A DNA stretch of 16,361 nt from Gammaproteobacteria bacterium. GTDB lineage: Bacteria > Pseudomonadota > Gammaproteobacteria > Magnimaribacterales > Magnimaribacteraceae. Shown here one piece after another: positions 1 to 7,092 of the stretch; position 1 is the stretch's first letter, and each line of letters opens with the position of its first letter. The stretch covers positions 1 to 16,361 of the forward strand of contig DTSY01000156.1 in assembly GCA_012965075.1 (NCBI GenBank), written 5' to 3'. The notes under the pieces were generated by a model. The model did not search any database and was not told where the DNA came from. It saw nothing but the letters and a program-made list of their open reading frames with translations. The position numbers and the translations under genes are program-made.

Positions 1-649
1 TTGTCCAGGCTGTATTGATAAAACCTGGAACGGCATCCTGCTTAACGGCAAAATCTGGAACCCACCAAGAATGTATTACGTCGTTTCCAGTAATTAAAAA
101 CCTTATTCGTTTATTAATTGGTATAACGAGAGGCTCGTCAACTTCCGAGAGATAAAATTCTCCTTTAGGAAGCGCATTGTCTATCTCCTCTTGGCTGGTT
201 GCTAGATTACTAAAAAAACTAACGCCATCTTCTAAATACTTATATTGCCATTTCCATTGATAGCCTGTAACCATAATATTTATATCGCCTTCTGTATCGT
301 CGTATGCCTTGATCATGACAGAGGTGGAAGGAATTGCCATGCCGACCAAAATTACTGTGGCTGCTATGGTCCAAGCGATTTCTACCCAGAAGTGGTCATC
401 AAATTTTGCAGCTATTGCTCCTGAAGATTTTCTGTACTTCCACAATGACCAAAACATAATCCCGAAAACAACCACGCCTATCCACACACAGATCCACATA
501 ATTAACATGTGCAAGTCAAAGATTTCCTTACTTACCTCGGTTACCCCAACTCGCATGTTGTAATCCGAAGCTTCAGAAAAAACTGAAGTAGGAACTAAAA
601 ATAGAAGTGTGTAAAAAAACTTCCCTGTAATCCTTGAAATTGACTTCAT
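1..649 (-). CDS. coxB: Cytochrome c oxidase subunit II, 5' part (truncated by the window edge)
   Basis: Reading the minus strand from an ATG at 647-649 gives 216 codons that stay open to the left edge. Residues 1-25 look like a signal peptide (basic start, hydrophobic core, VFS before EA). Two membrane segments follow, about 49-68 and 90-108, typical of the helix hairpin that anchors subunit II. TGYQWKWQYKY (128-138) is the conserved aromatic electron-entry region, and IHSWWVPDFAVKQDAVPG (192-209) carries the first CuA histidine, H193. The CuA cysteine motif and C-terminus lie beyond the edge. The protein would accept electrons from cytochrome c on the periplasmic side of an aa3-type oxidase. 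A usual WT-I-I-P stretch in helix 2 reads WTIAA here. A weak GAG sits just before the start. Family assignment is firm; whether coxA follows cannot be seen. Confidence 0.95.
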   Translation of the reverse strand, partial: MKSISRITGKFFYTLLFLVPTSVFSEASDYNMRVGVTEVSKEIFDLHMLIMWICVWIGVVVFGIMFWSLWKYRKSSGAIAAKFDDHFWVEIAWTIAATVILVGMAIPSTSVMIKAYDDTEGDINIMVTGYQWKWQYKYLEDGVSFFSNLATSQEEIDNALPKGEFYLSEVDEPLVIPINKRIRFLITGNDVIHSWWVPDFAVKQDAVPGFINTAWT

Positions 650-667
650 AAGCTCATTTATATTATT

Positions 668-681
668 TGGCTGGAGCCAGC
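668..681. repeat. Short overlapping inverted repeats in the coxB leader
   Basis: Two overlapping dyads occupy this stretch: TGGCT-GG-AGCCA (668-679) and GCTGG-AG-CCAGC (670-681). They lie 19-38 bases upstream of the coxB start and, if transcribed, could form alternative small hairpins in the leader. Each arm is only 5 bp, so the functional claim is weak; the GC-richness against an AT-rich background is the reason to record it. Confidence 0.4.
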
Positions 682-683
682 AG

Positions 684-697
684 AATCCGCGCGGATT
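684..697. promoter_or_regulatory. GC-rich perfect palindrome upstream of coxB, possible operator
   Basis: AATCCGCGCGGATT is a perfect 14 bp palindrome in the only sizeable intergenic gap of the window, 35 bp upstream of coxB. It overlaps the best -10 candidate for coxB, so a bound repressor or activator there could control the oxidase genes. A 14 bp perfect palindrome is expected about once by chance in a window this size, but only about 0.01 times in this 155 bp gap. The regulator is unknown. Confidence 0.45.
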
Positions 698-723
698 TTA
701 TCCTATGGGGTCTGTGCGAACAA
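695..723 (-). promoter_or_regulatory. Candidate coxB promoter
   Basis: On the minus strand TTGTTC (718-723) and TAAAAT (695-700) are separated by 17 bp, matching sigma-70 hexamers at 3/6 and 5/6 positions. Initiation would fall around 688, inside the palindrome at 684-697. An alternative pair, TTGGTT (722-727) and TAGGAT (700-705) with a 16 bp spacer, is about as good. This is pattern matching only. Confidence 0.3.
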
Positions 724-804
724 CCAATATTATCAATCTGAACAAAATAAAAATAGGGTCACTAAAACTTTAAATGTCTTCCAGCTAAGACCAATTTCAT
801 TTTT

Positions 805-1620
805 TTATAAACTGCTTTTTATCAAGTTCAGAACCCTGTTTGTTGAAGGCCGCTTTCCTGTCCAAATCTTAAAGCTGATAGCTGCCTGGCCTACTAACAT
901 TCCCAAGCCATCCAAGCAGACTTCTATACCTGCATCTTTTGCTAATTGATTGAAGTATGTTGTTTCTTTTGAGTAGTTCAAATCATAGGACCAGTCAGCT
1001 TTTTGAAATATTCTTTGATTCAAGATTAGATCCTCGCCTATTACTCCTGCTGAAGTAGTGTTTATGACACCAGTTAAACTTCCTTCCGGGATTTCTTCCA
1101 TGGGCAAGGCCTGTATCTGAACACCACTAGCTTTGAATTGATCTACTAAGGCTCGCGATTTCTCAAAGGTTCTATTGAGTAAGGTTAATCTTTTGGGATG
1201 TAGACTTAAGACACTAGGAAGAATAGAACGTGCTGCCCCCCCAGCCCCAAGAATTACTAAATTAGAGTCTTTAAGTGAAATTTGGTTATTTAATAAATCC
1301 TCTACCAGCCCTTTGCCATCAGTAGAATCAGCAAAGATTTTCCCCTTTTCTTTCCACAAAGTGTTAACTGCTCCTGATTCCCTTCCAATTTGGCTTACTT
1401 CATCAGCCAAGCTGTAAGCCAATTCCTTAAGCGGAAGGGTTACGTTAAGGCCATCATACCCATTTTCAAGCAATTGTTTTGTTGCCGAGTTAAAGTCTTT
1501 GGGAGCTATCTCAATGGCCTCATAGGAAATATCAATCCCAAGTTCTTTTGCGAATTCAGAATGAATTCTTGGAGAAAGGGAGTGTTTAATTGGCTGACCT
1601 ATGACTGCGAACTTTTTCAC
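805..1620 (-). CDS. aroE: Shikimate dehydrogenase (NADP+)
   Basis: AroE reduces 3-dehydroshikimate to shikimate with NADPH, a cytosolic step of aromatic amino acid biosynthesis. The 271-residue product is full length. The shikimate site is visible as HSLSP (13-17), N59 and K65 in NVTLPLK, and the TDG around D101; K65 and D101 correspond to the catalytic Lys/Asp pair. GAGGAAR (125-131) and NRT (149-151) form the NADP-binding Rossmann part, and DGLGMLVGQAAISF near the C-terminus is the usual family motif. The start is GTG; an in-frame TAA lies two codons upstream, and the first residues (MKKFAVIG) match the family N-terminus. It begins 8 bp after the tsaC stop, so the two are cotranscribed, a tsaC/aroE adjacency widespread in gammaproteobacteria. 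Confidence 0.97.
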   Translation of the reverse strand: MKKFAVIGQPIKHSLSPRIHSEFAKELGIDISYEAIEIAPKDFNSATKQLLENGYDGLNVTLPLKELAYSLADEVSQIGRESGAVNTLWKEKGKIFADSTDGKGLVEDLLNNQISLKDSNLVILGAGGAARSILPSVLSLHPKRLTLLNRTFEKSRALVDQFKASGVQIQALPMEEIPEGSLTGVINTTSAGVIGEDLILNQRIFQKADWSYDLNYSKETTYFNQLAKDAGIEVCLDGLGMLVGQAAISFKIWTGKRPSTNRVLNLIKSSL

Positions 1621-1628
1621 TATTTAAT

Positions 1629-2162
1629 TTATTCTCTTATCCACTTGTCAGTCTGGATATCTTGGATAGGGGTAGGGCTATTAAGCGTTCCAAGACACCC
1701 TTCCACTATACTCAAGCCTTCAAAAAGTTCTTCTACTTCTTGCTGAGTGGTGACTGGTTTTTTTCCTTTCATATTAGCTGATGTCGAAACCATTACGCCT
1801 CCAAACTTATTACATATTTCTATAATTATAGGGTGATTTGAGACCCTTACGGCCACAGAATCGTAATTCCCTCTTATCCAAAACGGTGTTGTTCTTGTGG
1901 GCACTATCCATGTATGGGGTCCAGGCCATTTAGTTATCAACTTTGTCTTGTATTTGTTTATATTTACATAAGGTTTCATTTGCTCAAGTTTGCTGCCTAC
2001 TAGTATCAACCCCTTGCTTACAGGTCTGTTTTTTAATTTTAGAAGCCTGTAAACAGCCTCTTCATTTACCGGGTCACAGCCTAATCCCCAAACCCCCTCA
2101 GATGGATAAGCGATAACCTTGCCCTGCTTTAAATCGACCAAAGCTTCATCAAGCCCATTCAT
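1629..2162 (-). CDS. tsaC: Threonylcarbamoyl-AMP synthase, short form
   Basis: TsaC makes threonylcarbamoyl-AMP from threonine, bicarbonate and ATP, the first step of the essential t6A37 modification of ANN-decoding tRNAs. At 177 residues it is the short YrdC/TsaC form without the extra Sua5 domain. PSEGVWGLGCDP (21-32) corresponds to the family PTE-GLG-D region, KNRPVSKGLIL (44-54) to the K-R-KGLIL nucleotide and bicarbonate-binding segment, and STSAN is the conserved C-terminal motif. The ATG start lies 2 bp after the purE stop, and aroE follows after 8 bp, so purE-tsaC-aroE is one tight operon. Partners such as tsaB and tsaD are not in the window. Confidence 0.95.
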   Translation of the reverse strand: MNGLDEALVDLKQGKVIAYPSEGVWGLGCDPVNEEAVYRLLKLKNRPVSKGLILVGSKLEQMKPYVNINKYKTKLITKWPGPHTWIVPTRTTPFWIRGNYDSVAVRVSNHPIIIEICNKFGGVMVSTSANMKGKKPVTTQQEVEELFEGLSIVEGCLGTLNSPTPIQDIQTDKWIRE

Positions 2163-2164
2163 GT

Positions 2165-2659
2165 TTATTTTTTCGAGAGTTTTTTATTAACTTCTGAAAT
2201 TTGCTGCATATTTGCTTCCCTTATTGATAGAAGAGTATCAGCAATTTCTTTTGAGCTAAGGGAAAGTATTTGAGCCGCTAAATATCCTGCATTGGCAGCA
2301 CCAGCAGAACCGATGGCTACTGTTGCTACCGGCACTCCTTTTGGCATTTGGACAGTTGATAAAAGTGAATCAATCCCATTTAAAGGGCCTCCGTCTGCAG
2401 GGATGCCTATTACGGGCTTTACAGTTTTCGATGCTATAGCTCCAGCTAAGTGGGCCGCCAATCCAGCAATAGCTATGTATATTTGAGTATTCCCCTTTTC
2501 TGCTTCTTCAAGATGTTGTTCTAGTAAATCGGGTGTTCTGTGGGCGGAAAAAACATTTATAGAAAAATCTATGGAAAAGGAGCTTAATACTTCAGCACAT
2601 TTCTTCGCCAGATCTAAATCCGATTCTGATCCTATGATGATTGAAACTGTTGCTGTCAA
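2165..2659 (-). CDS. purE: N5-carboxyaminoimidazole ribonucleotide mutase, class I PurE
   Basis: PurE interconverts N5-CAIR and CAIR in de novo purine synthesis. The 164-residue protein has GSESDLDLAKKCAE (10-23) as the phosphate-binding N-terminus, SAHRTP (38-43) with catalytic H40, and AAHLAG (68-73), where the enterobacterial form reads AAHLPG. The long conserved stretch around PLNGIDSLLSTVQMPKGVPVA confirms class I. The start is TTG rather than ATG; AAGGAG five bases upstream and the family-like N-terminus support it. It is first in a purE-tsaC-aroE operon. purK, the usual partner supplying N5-CAIR, is not adjacent, so it must be elsewhere or be replaced by another route. Confidence 0.95.
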   Translation of the reverse strand: MTATVSIIIGSESDLDLAKKCAEVLSSFSIDFSINVFSAHRTPDLLEQHLEEAEKGNTQIYIAIAGLAAHLAGAIASKTVKPVIGIPADGGPLNGIDSLLSTVQMPKGVPVATVAIGSAGAANAGYLAAQILSLSSKEIADTLLSIREANMQQISEVNKKLSKK

Positions 2660-2664
2660 TTTTT

Positions 2665-2670
2665 CTCCTT
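2665..2670 (-). promoter_or_regulatory. Strong ribosome binding site deciding the TTG start of purE
   Basis: Minus-strand AAGGAG, 5 nt before the TTG at 2657-2659. It is among the best Shine-Dalgarno matches in the window and supports a non-AUG start with no nearby in-frame ATG that would preserve the N-terminus. Confidence 0.75.
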
Positions 2671-2693
2671 ATAATTAAGAAGTCGTATTCTAA

Positions 2694-2699
2694 TATAAT
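2694..2699 (+). promoter_or_regulatory. Candidate -10 element for the def operon
   Basis: A perfect TATAAT lies 22 bp upstream of the def ATG in the 62 bp gap between divergent purE and def. The matching -35 region (about 2671-2676, ATAATT) is poor. Transcription would start near 2706, giving a short leader. The purE promoter must share this gap, but I could not assign it convincingly. Confidence 0.4.
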
Positions 2700-2721
2700 C
2701 CTCGCGGTTAAAATATAAACA

Positions 2722-3228
2722 ATGGCTGTATTAAAGATTTTAATTTTTCCTGATCAAAGGTTGAGAACTATAGCTAAAGAGATTCTTGTAATAGATGATG
2801 AAATTAAAGCGCTTGCTGGTAATCTTTTAGAAACAATGTATGAAGGAAAAGGCATAGGCCTTTCGGCAACACAAGCTAATATTCATAAAAGAATTCTTGT
2901 GGTAGACGTAAGTGATGAAAAGGATTCACCCCTTATTTTGATCAATCCTAAGATAGAAGTTCTTAATGAAGAAGAAGAAGTCAGCAGTGAAGGCTGTTTG
3001 TCTGTTCCAGGGTTTTTTGAAGAGGTAAGTCGTCCGAGTGAGATAAACATAACGGCTCTAAACTTGGAAGGAGAAAAGTTTACAATTGTGGCTACCGGCT
3101 TGCTTGCTGTGGCAGTCCAACATGAAATGGATCACCTGGATGGAAAAATATTCGTAGACTTTTTATCTAACTTAAAAAGACAAAGAATAAAGAAGAAGTT
3201 ATTAAAAATATCTAAGGTAGCCGTTTAA
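2722..3228 (+). CDS. def: Peptide deformylase
   Basis: Def removes the formyl group from the N-terminal methionine of nascent proteins using a bound metal (Fe2+ in most bacteria). All three signature motifs are intact in the 168 residues: GIGLSATQ (44-51), EGCLS with metal ligand C92, and HEMDH with H134, catalytic E135 and H138. Length is normal for a type I enzyme. It opens a long plus-strand gene block and is followed after 1 bp by fmt, the enzyme that adds the formyl group to initiator tRNA, a classic pairing. The ATG has no clear Shine-Dalgarno sequence; the N-terminus (MAVLKILIFPDQRLR) aligns with the family start. Confidence 0.97.
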   Translation: MAVLKILIFPDQRLRTIAKEILVIDDEIKALAGNLLETMYEGKGIGLSATQANIHKRILVVDVSDEKDSPLILINPKIEVLNEEEEVSSEGCLSVPGFFEEVSRPSEINITALNLEGEKFTIVATGLLAVAVQHEMDHLDGKIFVDFLSNLKRQRIKKKLLKISKVAV

Positions 3229-3229
3229 A

Positions 3230-4189
3230 ATGAAGATAGTTTTTGCTGGCACTACATCATTTTCTGCTTTTCATTTAGATTTATTGATAAAAAGTAAAAA
3301 CGAAATAGCAGCTGTCCTTACTCAGCCAGATAGAAAATCAGGAAGAGGTAAAAAAATAAAACTTTCACCTGTAAAGATCTTTGCTGAAAAAGAAGGAATA
3401 CAGGTTATTCAGCCTAAGAGCCTTAAAGATAATCTTGAGACTATTGAAGATCTTAGAGCAATGAACCCCGATCTTATTTTAGTTGTGGCTTACGGTTTAA
3501 TCCTTCCCGCAGAAATAATTAATTTGCCTAAATTTGGCTGTATTAACATTCATGCCTCTTTACTTCCAAGGTGGAGGGGGGCTGCCCCCATAGAAAGAAG
3601 TATTCTGGAGGGGGACAGCAAAGGCGGGATAACTTACATGAAGATGGATGAAGGACTAGATACAGGCCCTATTATGAAATTGCTTCCCTGCCCTTTTGAT
3701 GAGGATGAAGACTCTGAATCTCTAGAAATAAAATATCAAAACTTAAGCCAGATTGAACTTATAAATTTTCTAGAGGATCTTGCTGGGGGAAGGGTTAAAG
3801 AAGTAAATCAAGATTCAGAGCTTGCCACTTACGCTGAAAAAATTGAAAAACAAGAAACAGAAATATTTTGGGAACATGAGCCCGCTGAACACATAGAAAG
3901 AAAAGTAAGAGCTTTATTTCCAAAATATGGAGCTTTTACTTTTTTTGGAGATAAAAGGATTAAAATATTAAATTCAACGAAAGCTAAAATTTCAAAAGTC
4001 CTGTCCCCAGGAGAACTTTCTGCTTCTGGAGGTGACGCTCTTTATGTGGGGTGTCAAAATCATCAATCATTGAGGTTACAATCTCTACAGATTGAGGGCA
4101 AAAGGCCTGTTAGTGCCGAGGACTTCATGAAGGGAAATGGAGAAAATATTTTTCGGGTAAAAAAATTCTCGTCTTCACTTGAAAATTAA
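3230..4189 (+). CDS. fmt: Methionyl-tRNA formyltransferase
   Basis: Fmt transfers a formyl group from 10-formyltetrahydrofolate to Met-tRNA(fMet). The 319-residue protein shows the N-terminal hydrolase-type fold start (MKIVFAGTTSFSAFHL), the formyl-THF site INIHASLLPRWRGAAPI (105-121) with catalytic N106 and H108, and D144 in MDEGLDTGP; the numbers coincide with E. coli Fmt as I know it. The C-terminal third is the tRNA-contacting domain. It starts 1 bp after def, so translational coupling is likely. In many gammaproteobacteria rsmB follows fmt; here there is only a 60 bp gap before trkA, so rsmB is missing from its usual slot. Confidence 0.97.
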   Translation: MKIVFAGTTSFSAFHLDLLIKSKNEIAAVLTQPDRKSGRGKKIKLSPVKIFAEKEGIQVIQPKSLKDNLETIEDLRAMNPDLILVVAYGLILPAEIINLPKFGCINIHASLLPRWRGAAPIERSILEGDSKGGITYMKMDEGLDTGPIMKLLPCPFDEDEDSESLEIKYQNLSQIELINFLEDLAGGRVKEVNQDSELATYAEKIEKQETEIFWEHEPAEHIERKVRALFPKYGAFTFFGDKRIKILNSTKAKISKVLSPGELSASGGDALYVGCQNHQSLRLQSLQIEGKRPVSAEDFMKGNGENIFRVKKFSSSLEN

Positions 4190-4211
4190 TAGTTAGAATC
4201 ATAAATAGGTT

Positions 4212-4217
4212 TATAAT
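4212..4217 (+). promoter_or_regulatory. Candidate -10 element upstream of trkA
   Basis: A perfect TATAAT lies in the 60 bp fmt-trkA gap, 32 bp upstream of the trkA start. The expected -35 region around 4189-4195 is poor (best fit TAGTTA, 3/6). It may allow trkAH to be expressed separately from def-fmt. Confidence 0.35.
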
Positions 4218-4235
4218 CCGGTTAACTTGATTTCC

Positions 4236-4243
4236 AGGAAGGA
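4236..4243 (+). promoter_or_regulatory. Ribosome binding site deciding the TTG start of trkA
   Basis: AGGAAGGA, 6 nt before the TTG at 4250. It is unusually purine-rich for this window and supports a TTG start giving MKIIILGAGTVG, the expected TrkA N-terminus. Confidence 0.7.
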
Positions 4244-4249
4244 AAACAC

Positions 4250-5620
4250 TTGAAAATTATTATTCTTGGAGCAGGCACAGTTGGAACCACACTGGCCATT
4301 TCATTGTCTCAAGAAGACAACGACATAACGGTTGTTGACAAAGACCAAAGCACTCTTCATCGCCTAGAAGAAGAAGCGGATATCAATACCGTTAATGGCT
4401 ACTGTTCTTACCCAAATACTTTGGTTAATTCTGGCATAAAAGAAGCTGACATGGTTGTTGCTGTTACAGGTAGTGATGAAATAAATATTGTTTCTTGCCT
4501 AATCTCTAAGGTTCTATCAAAAAATGTTAAAACTATTGCAAGAATTAGAGAATCTTCCTATTTAAAAGATAGAACTAAGCGGGCAATTGAGGAAGGAGTT
4601 ATACCTGTTGACGTTGTGGTGAGTCCAGAAAAGCTTATTACAAAACATATTAAAGCCTTAATTGAAACTCCTGGTTCTCTTCAGGTTTTGGAATTTGGTG
4701 ATGGGTTATTAAATCTGGTTGGTGTTAGGGCTGTAAAGGGAGGTCCTTTAATAGGTCATGAAATAGGAGATCTTAAAAAACACATGCCTAACGTAGACAC
4801 TCGGGTAGCAGCCATCTTTAGAAAAGGAGGAGCAATTATTCCCAGGGGGACAACTACAGTAGAGGCAGGAGATGAGGTTTTCTTTATTGCCAGAAAGAAG
4901 GACGCAAGAAAAGTAATTAATGAAATGAGAACAAAAGAAGATCCCTATAAATATGTCGTTATAGCTGGAGGTGGAAAAATTGGCAGTGCTCTTGCTGAAC
5001 AGATTGAAGATAATCACACAGTAAAGATTATAGAAGCTAATTCAGAAAGGGCTAAAGAAATTTCAGCACGCTTGGTAGATACAATTGTTCTAGAAGGAAA
5101 TGTCTCTGATAAATCTCTACTTCATGAAGAAAATATAGAAGAATGTGATGTTTTTGTAGCTGTAACCAACGACGACGAAGCCAATGTTATGTCATGTATG
5201 CTAGCGAAGGAAATGGGGGCCCATAAAGTAATTGCTCTCATTAATAATGAGGCATACGTAGATTTAGTGCAGGACAAGGGTATAGATGTGGCTATAGCAC
5301 CATCTCAAATCACCATAGGTACATTCTTATCTGAATTAGCAGGAGATGAGGTGGTAAAAGTTCATTCTTTAAGACGTGGGGTTGCAGAAGCCATAGAAAC
5401 GATTGTCAAGGGGTCAACTAATGGCAAAGGAGATGTTATTGGGAAAGAACTGGGTAACATAAGACTTCCTGTAGGTGCAACAATTGGTGCTATTATACGT
5501 AAAGATAAAGCTAAAATCGCCCATGACGACGTTAAATTACGTGAACATGATCACGTAATACTTTTTTTAACAGATAAAAAACTACTACCTAAAGTCCAGC
5601 AAATCTTTTCTCCCTCCTAA
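4250..5620 (+). CDS. trkA: Trk potassium uptake regulatory subunit TrkA (two RCK units)
   Basis: TrkA is the cytosolic NAD(H)/nucleotide-binding gating ring of the Trk K+ transporter. The 456 residues form two tandem RCK units, each a Rossmann domain followed by a small C-terminal domain. The dinucleotide-binding motifs are GAGTVG (7-12), with acidic D30 closing the second strand, and GGGKIG (240-245). ADMVVAVTGSDE (66-77) and CDVFVAVTNDDEAN in the second half are the matching repeated segments. Length is normal for TrkA. The start is TTG with a strong Shine-Dalgarno sequence. trkH, encoding the membrane pore, follows after 10 bp, so both parts of the transporter are made together. Confidence 0.96.
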   Translation: MKIIILGAGTVGTTLAISLSQEDNDITVVDKDQSTLHRLEEEADINTVNGYCSYPNTLVNSGIKEADMVVAVTGSDEINIVSCLISKVLSKNVKTIARIRESSYLKDRTKRAIEEGVIPVDVVVSPEKLITKHIKALIETPGSLQVLEFGDGLLNLVGVRAVKGGPLIGHEIGDLKKHMPNVDTRVAAIFRKGGAIIPRGTTTVEAGDEVFFIARKKDARKVINEMRTKEDPYKYVVIAGGGKIGSALAEQIEDNHTVKIIEANSERAKEISARLVDTIVLEGNVSDKSLLHEENIEECDVFVAVTNDDEANVMSCMLAKEMGAHKVIALINNEAYVDLVQDKGIDVAIAPSQITIGTFLSELAGDEVVKVHSLRRGVAEAIETIVKGSTNGKGDVIGKELGNIRLPVGATIGAIIRKDKAKIAHDDVKLREHDHVILFLTDKKLLPKVQQIFSPS

Positions 5621-5630
5621 ATTAACTTAA

Positions 5631-7082
5631 ATGAACTTTCTTTACACTCTTAGAATTCTGGGTATCCTTTTAATGTTCTTTAGCACAGCCCAGCTACTTC
5701 CAGCTTCTGTGGCCTACTATTTCCAAGAGTATGCTCTCATTAAAGTATTTTTTAATACTCTGTTAGCGACTTTTATTTGTGGTTTTTTGCTTTATATTCT
5801 CAGTGCAACCAGGAAGGAAGATCTTAGGACAAAAGATGGATTTATTATAACTGTTTTATTTTGGACAGTTTTATCGATTTTCGGTTCATTTCCACTGATT
5901 TTCGCAGATGAAATTGATATATCCTATATTGATGCCTTGTTTGAATCTATATCTGGACTAACCACAACAGGGGCAACAGTACTTACAGGTCTAGATGAAC
6001 TTCCTAGGTCAATACTATTTTATAGACAACTACTACAGTGGTTAGGCGGCATGGGCATAATAGTGCTGGCAGTAGCAGTCTTGCCCTTATTAGGCATAGG
6101 AGGAATGCAGTTGTATAAAGCAGAAACACCAGGGCCTTTAAAGGACTCTAAGTTAACTCCTAGGATTACTGAGACTGCTAAAGCTCTGTGGTACGTCTAT
6201 TTAACAATGACAATAGTCTGTGCTTCAGCTTATAAATTCTTCGGTATGACCACTTATGATGCAATATGTCATGCTTTTTCTACAGTGTCTATCGGAGGAT
6301 TTTCAACCCACGATGAAAGTTTTGGCTTTTTTACGCAAGCCTCAATCAGATGGACGGCTGTTATATTCATGGTTATTTCGGGTATTAACTTTGGGCTTCA
6401 CTATATAGCCTGGAGCAAAAGGAGGTTATTACACTATTTTTATGATTCTGAAGTGAAGGCATATTTAGTAATCTTATTATCTGTTTTTGTTTTAACTTTC
6501 ATAACACTCAGTATATATCTAGAGGACCCAGGAGCTAGTCTTATTCAAGAGAGCGCTTTTCAGGTTGTTTCTATAGCAACAACTACAGGTTTTCTTACGG
6601 CAAATTACTCGAACTGGCCCCTATTTGTTCCTATTTTACTTCTTTTTACGGCTTTTATTGGGGCGTGCGCAGGATCTACGGGTGGGGGCATTAAGGTTAT
6701 CAGAACCCTTGTTCTAGCAAAACAAAGTGCAAGTGAAATAACTAAATTAATTCATCCAAATGCTGTAATTTCAATAAAATTAGGCAAAAAGGCTGTCAGC
6801 CCAAGGGTGGCTGAGTCAGTGTGGGGGTTCTTTTCTATCTATGTTATTGTATTTATATTTCTATTTTTGTTTTTATTAGCCCAAGGAAACGATTTTATTA
6901 CTTCCTTTTCTGCAGTAGGGGCCACTTTGAATAACCTGGGTCCTGGCTTGGGAGAGGTTTCAAACAATTACCAATCTTTATCAGACTATTCAAAACTTGG
7001 TTTATGTATGGCAATGCTCTTAGGTAGGTTAGAAATATTTACTCTTTTAGTGCTATTTACTCCTGCTTTTTGGAAAAAATAA
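5631..7082 (+). CDS. trkH: Trk potassium uptake membrane subunit TrkH
   Basis: TrkH is the inner-membrane K+ channel-like subunit working with TrkA. The 483-residue, strongly hydrophobic protein has the expected four membrane-pore-membrane repeats. The selectivity-filter segments are TTTGAT (111-116, G114), VSIGGFSTHD (219-228), ATTTGF (316-321, G320) and TLNNLGPG (432-439, G437). GSTGGGIKVIRTLVL (348-362) is the conserved intramembrane loop region of the third repeat. Length equals the usual 480-490. It begins 10 bp after trkA without a recognisable ribosome binding site, which suggests coupling to trkA, and the acyltransferase gene follows after 10 bp. Whether the pump is H+ or Na+ coupled cannot be read from sequence. 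Confidence 0.97.
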   Translation: MNFLYTLRILGILLMFFSTAQLLPASVAYYFQEYALIKVFFNTLLATFICGFLLYILSATRKEDLRTKDGFIITVLFWTVLSIFGSFPLIFADEIDISYIDALFESISGLTTTGATVLTGLDELPRSILFYRQLLQWLGGMGIIVLAVAVLPLLGIGGMQLYKAETPGPLKDSKLTPRITETAKALWYVYLTMTIVCASAYKFFGMTTYDAICHAFSTVSIGGFSTHDESFGFFTQASIRWTAVIFMVISGINFGLHYIAWSKRRLLHYFYDSEVKAYLVILLSVFVLTFITLSIYLEDPGASLIQESAFQVVSIATTTGFLTANYSNWPLFVPILLLFTAFIGACAGSTGGGIKVIRTLVLAKQSASEITKLIHPNAVISIKLGKKAVSPRVAESVWGFFSIYVIVFIFLFLFLLAQGNDFITSFSAVGATLNNLGPGLGEVSNNYQSLSDYSKLGLCMAMLLGRLEIFTLLVLFTPAFWKK

Positions 7083-7092
7083 CTGAATTACC

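Noticed and set aside
478..486. CTATCCACA, a one-mismatch DnaA box
   Set aside because: Single site inside coxB, far from the expected origin; such near-matches occur by chance.
309..563. 84-codon plus-strand frame opposite coxB
   Set aside because: It lies antisense to well-conserved coxB sequence, has no recognisable protein features and no ribosome binding site.
776..791. GTCTT-CCAGCT-AAGAC as a terminator after aroE
   Set aside because: Only a 5 bp stem; on the aroE strand it is followed by ATTTAAAG rather than a T-tract. The T-run lies on the other strand, where no gene ends.
1637..1645. TTATCCACT, a one-mismatch DnaA box
   Set aside because: Lies in the tsaC coding end (the codons for DKWIRE) with no cluster around it.
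1390..1746. 118-codon plus-strand frame across the tsaC-aroE junction
   Set aside because: Antisense to two confidently identified genes and without family features.
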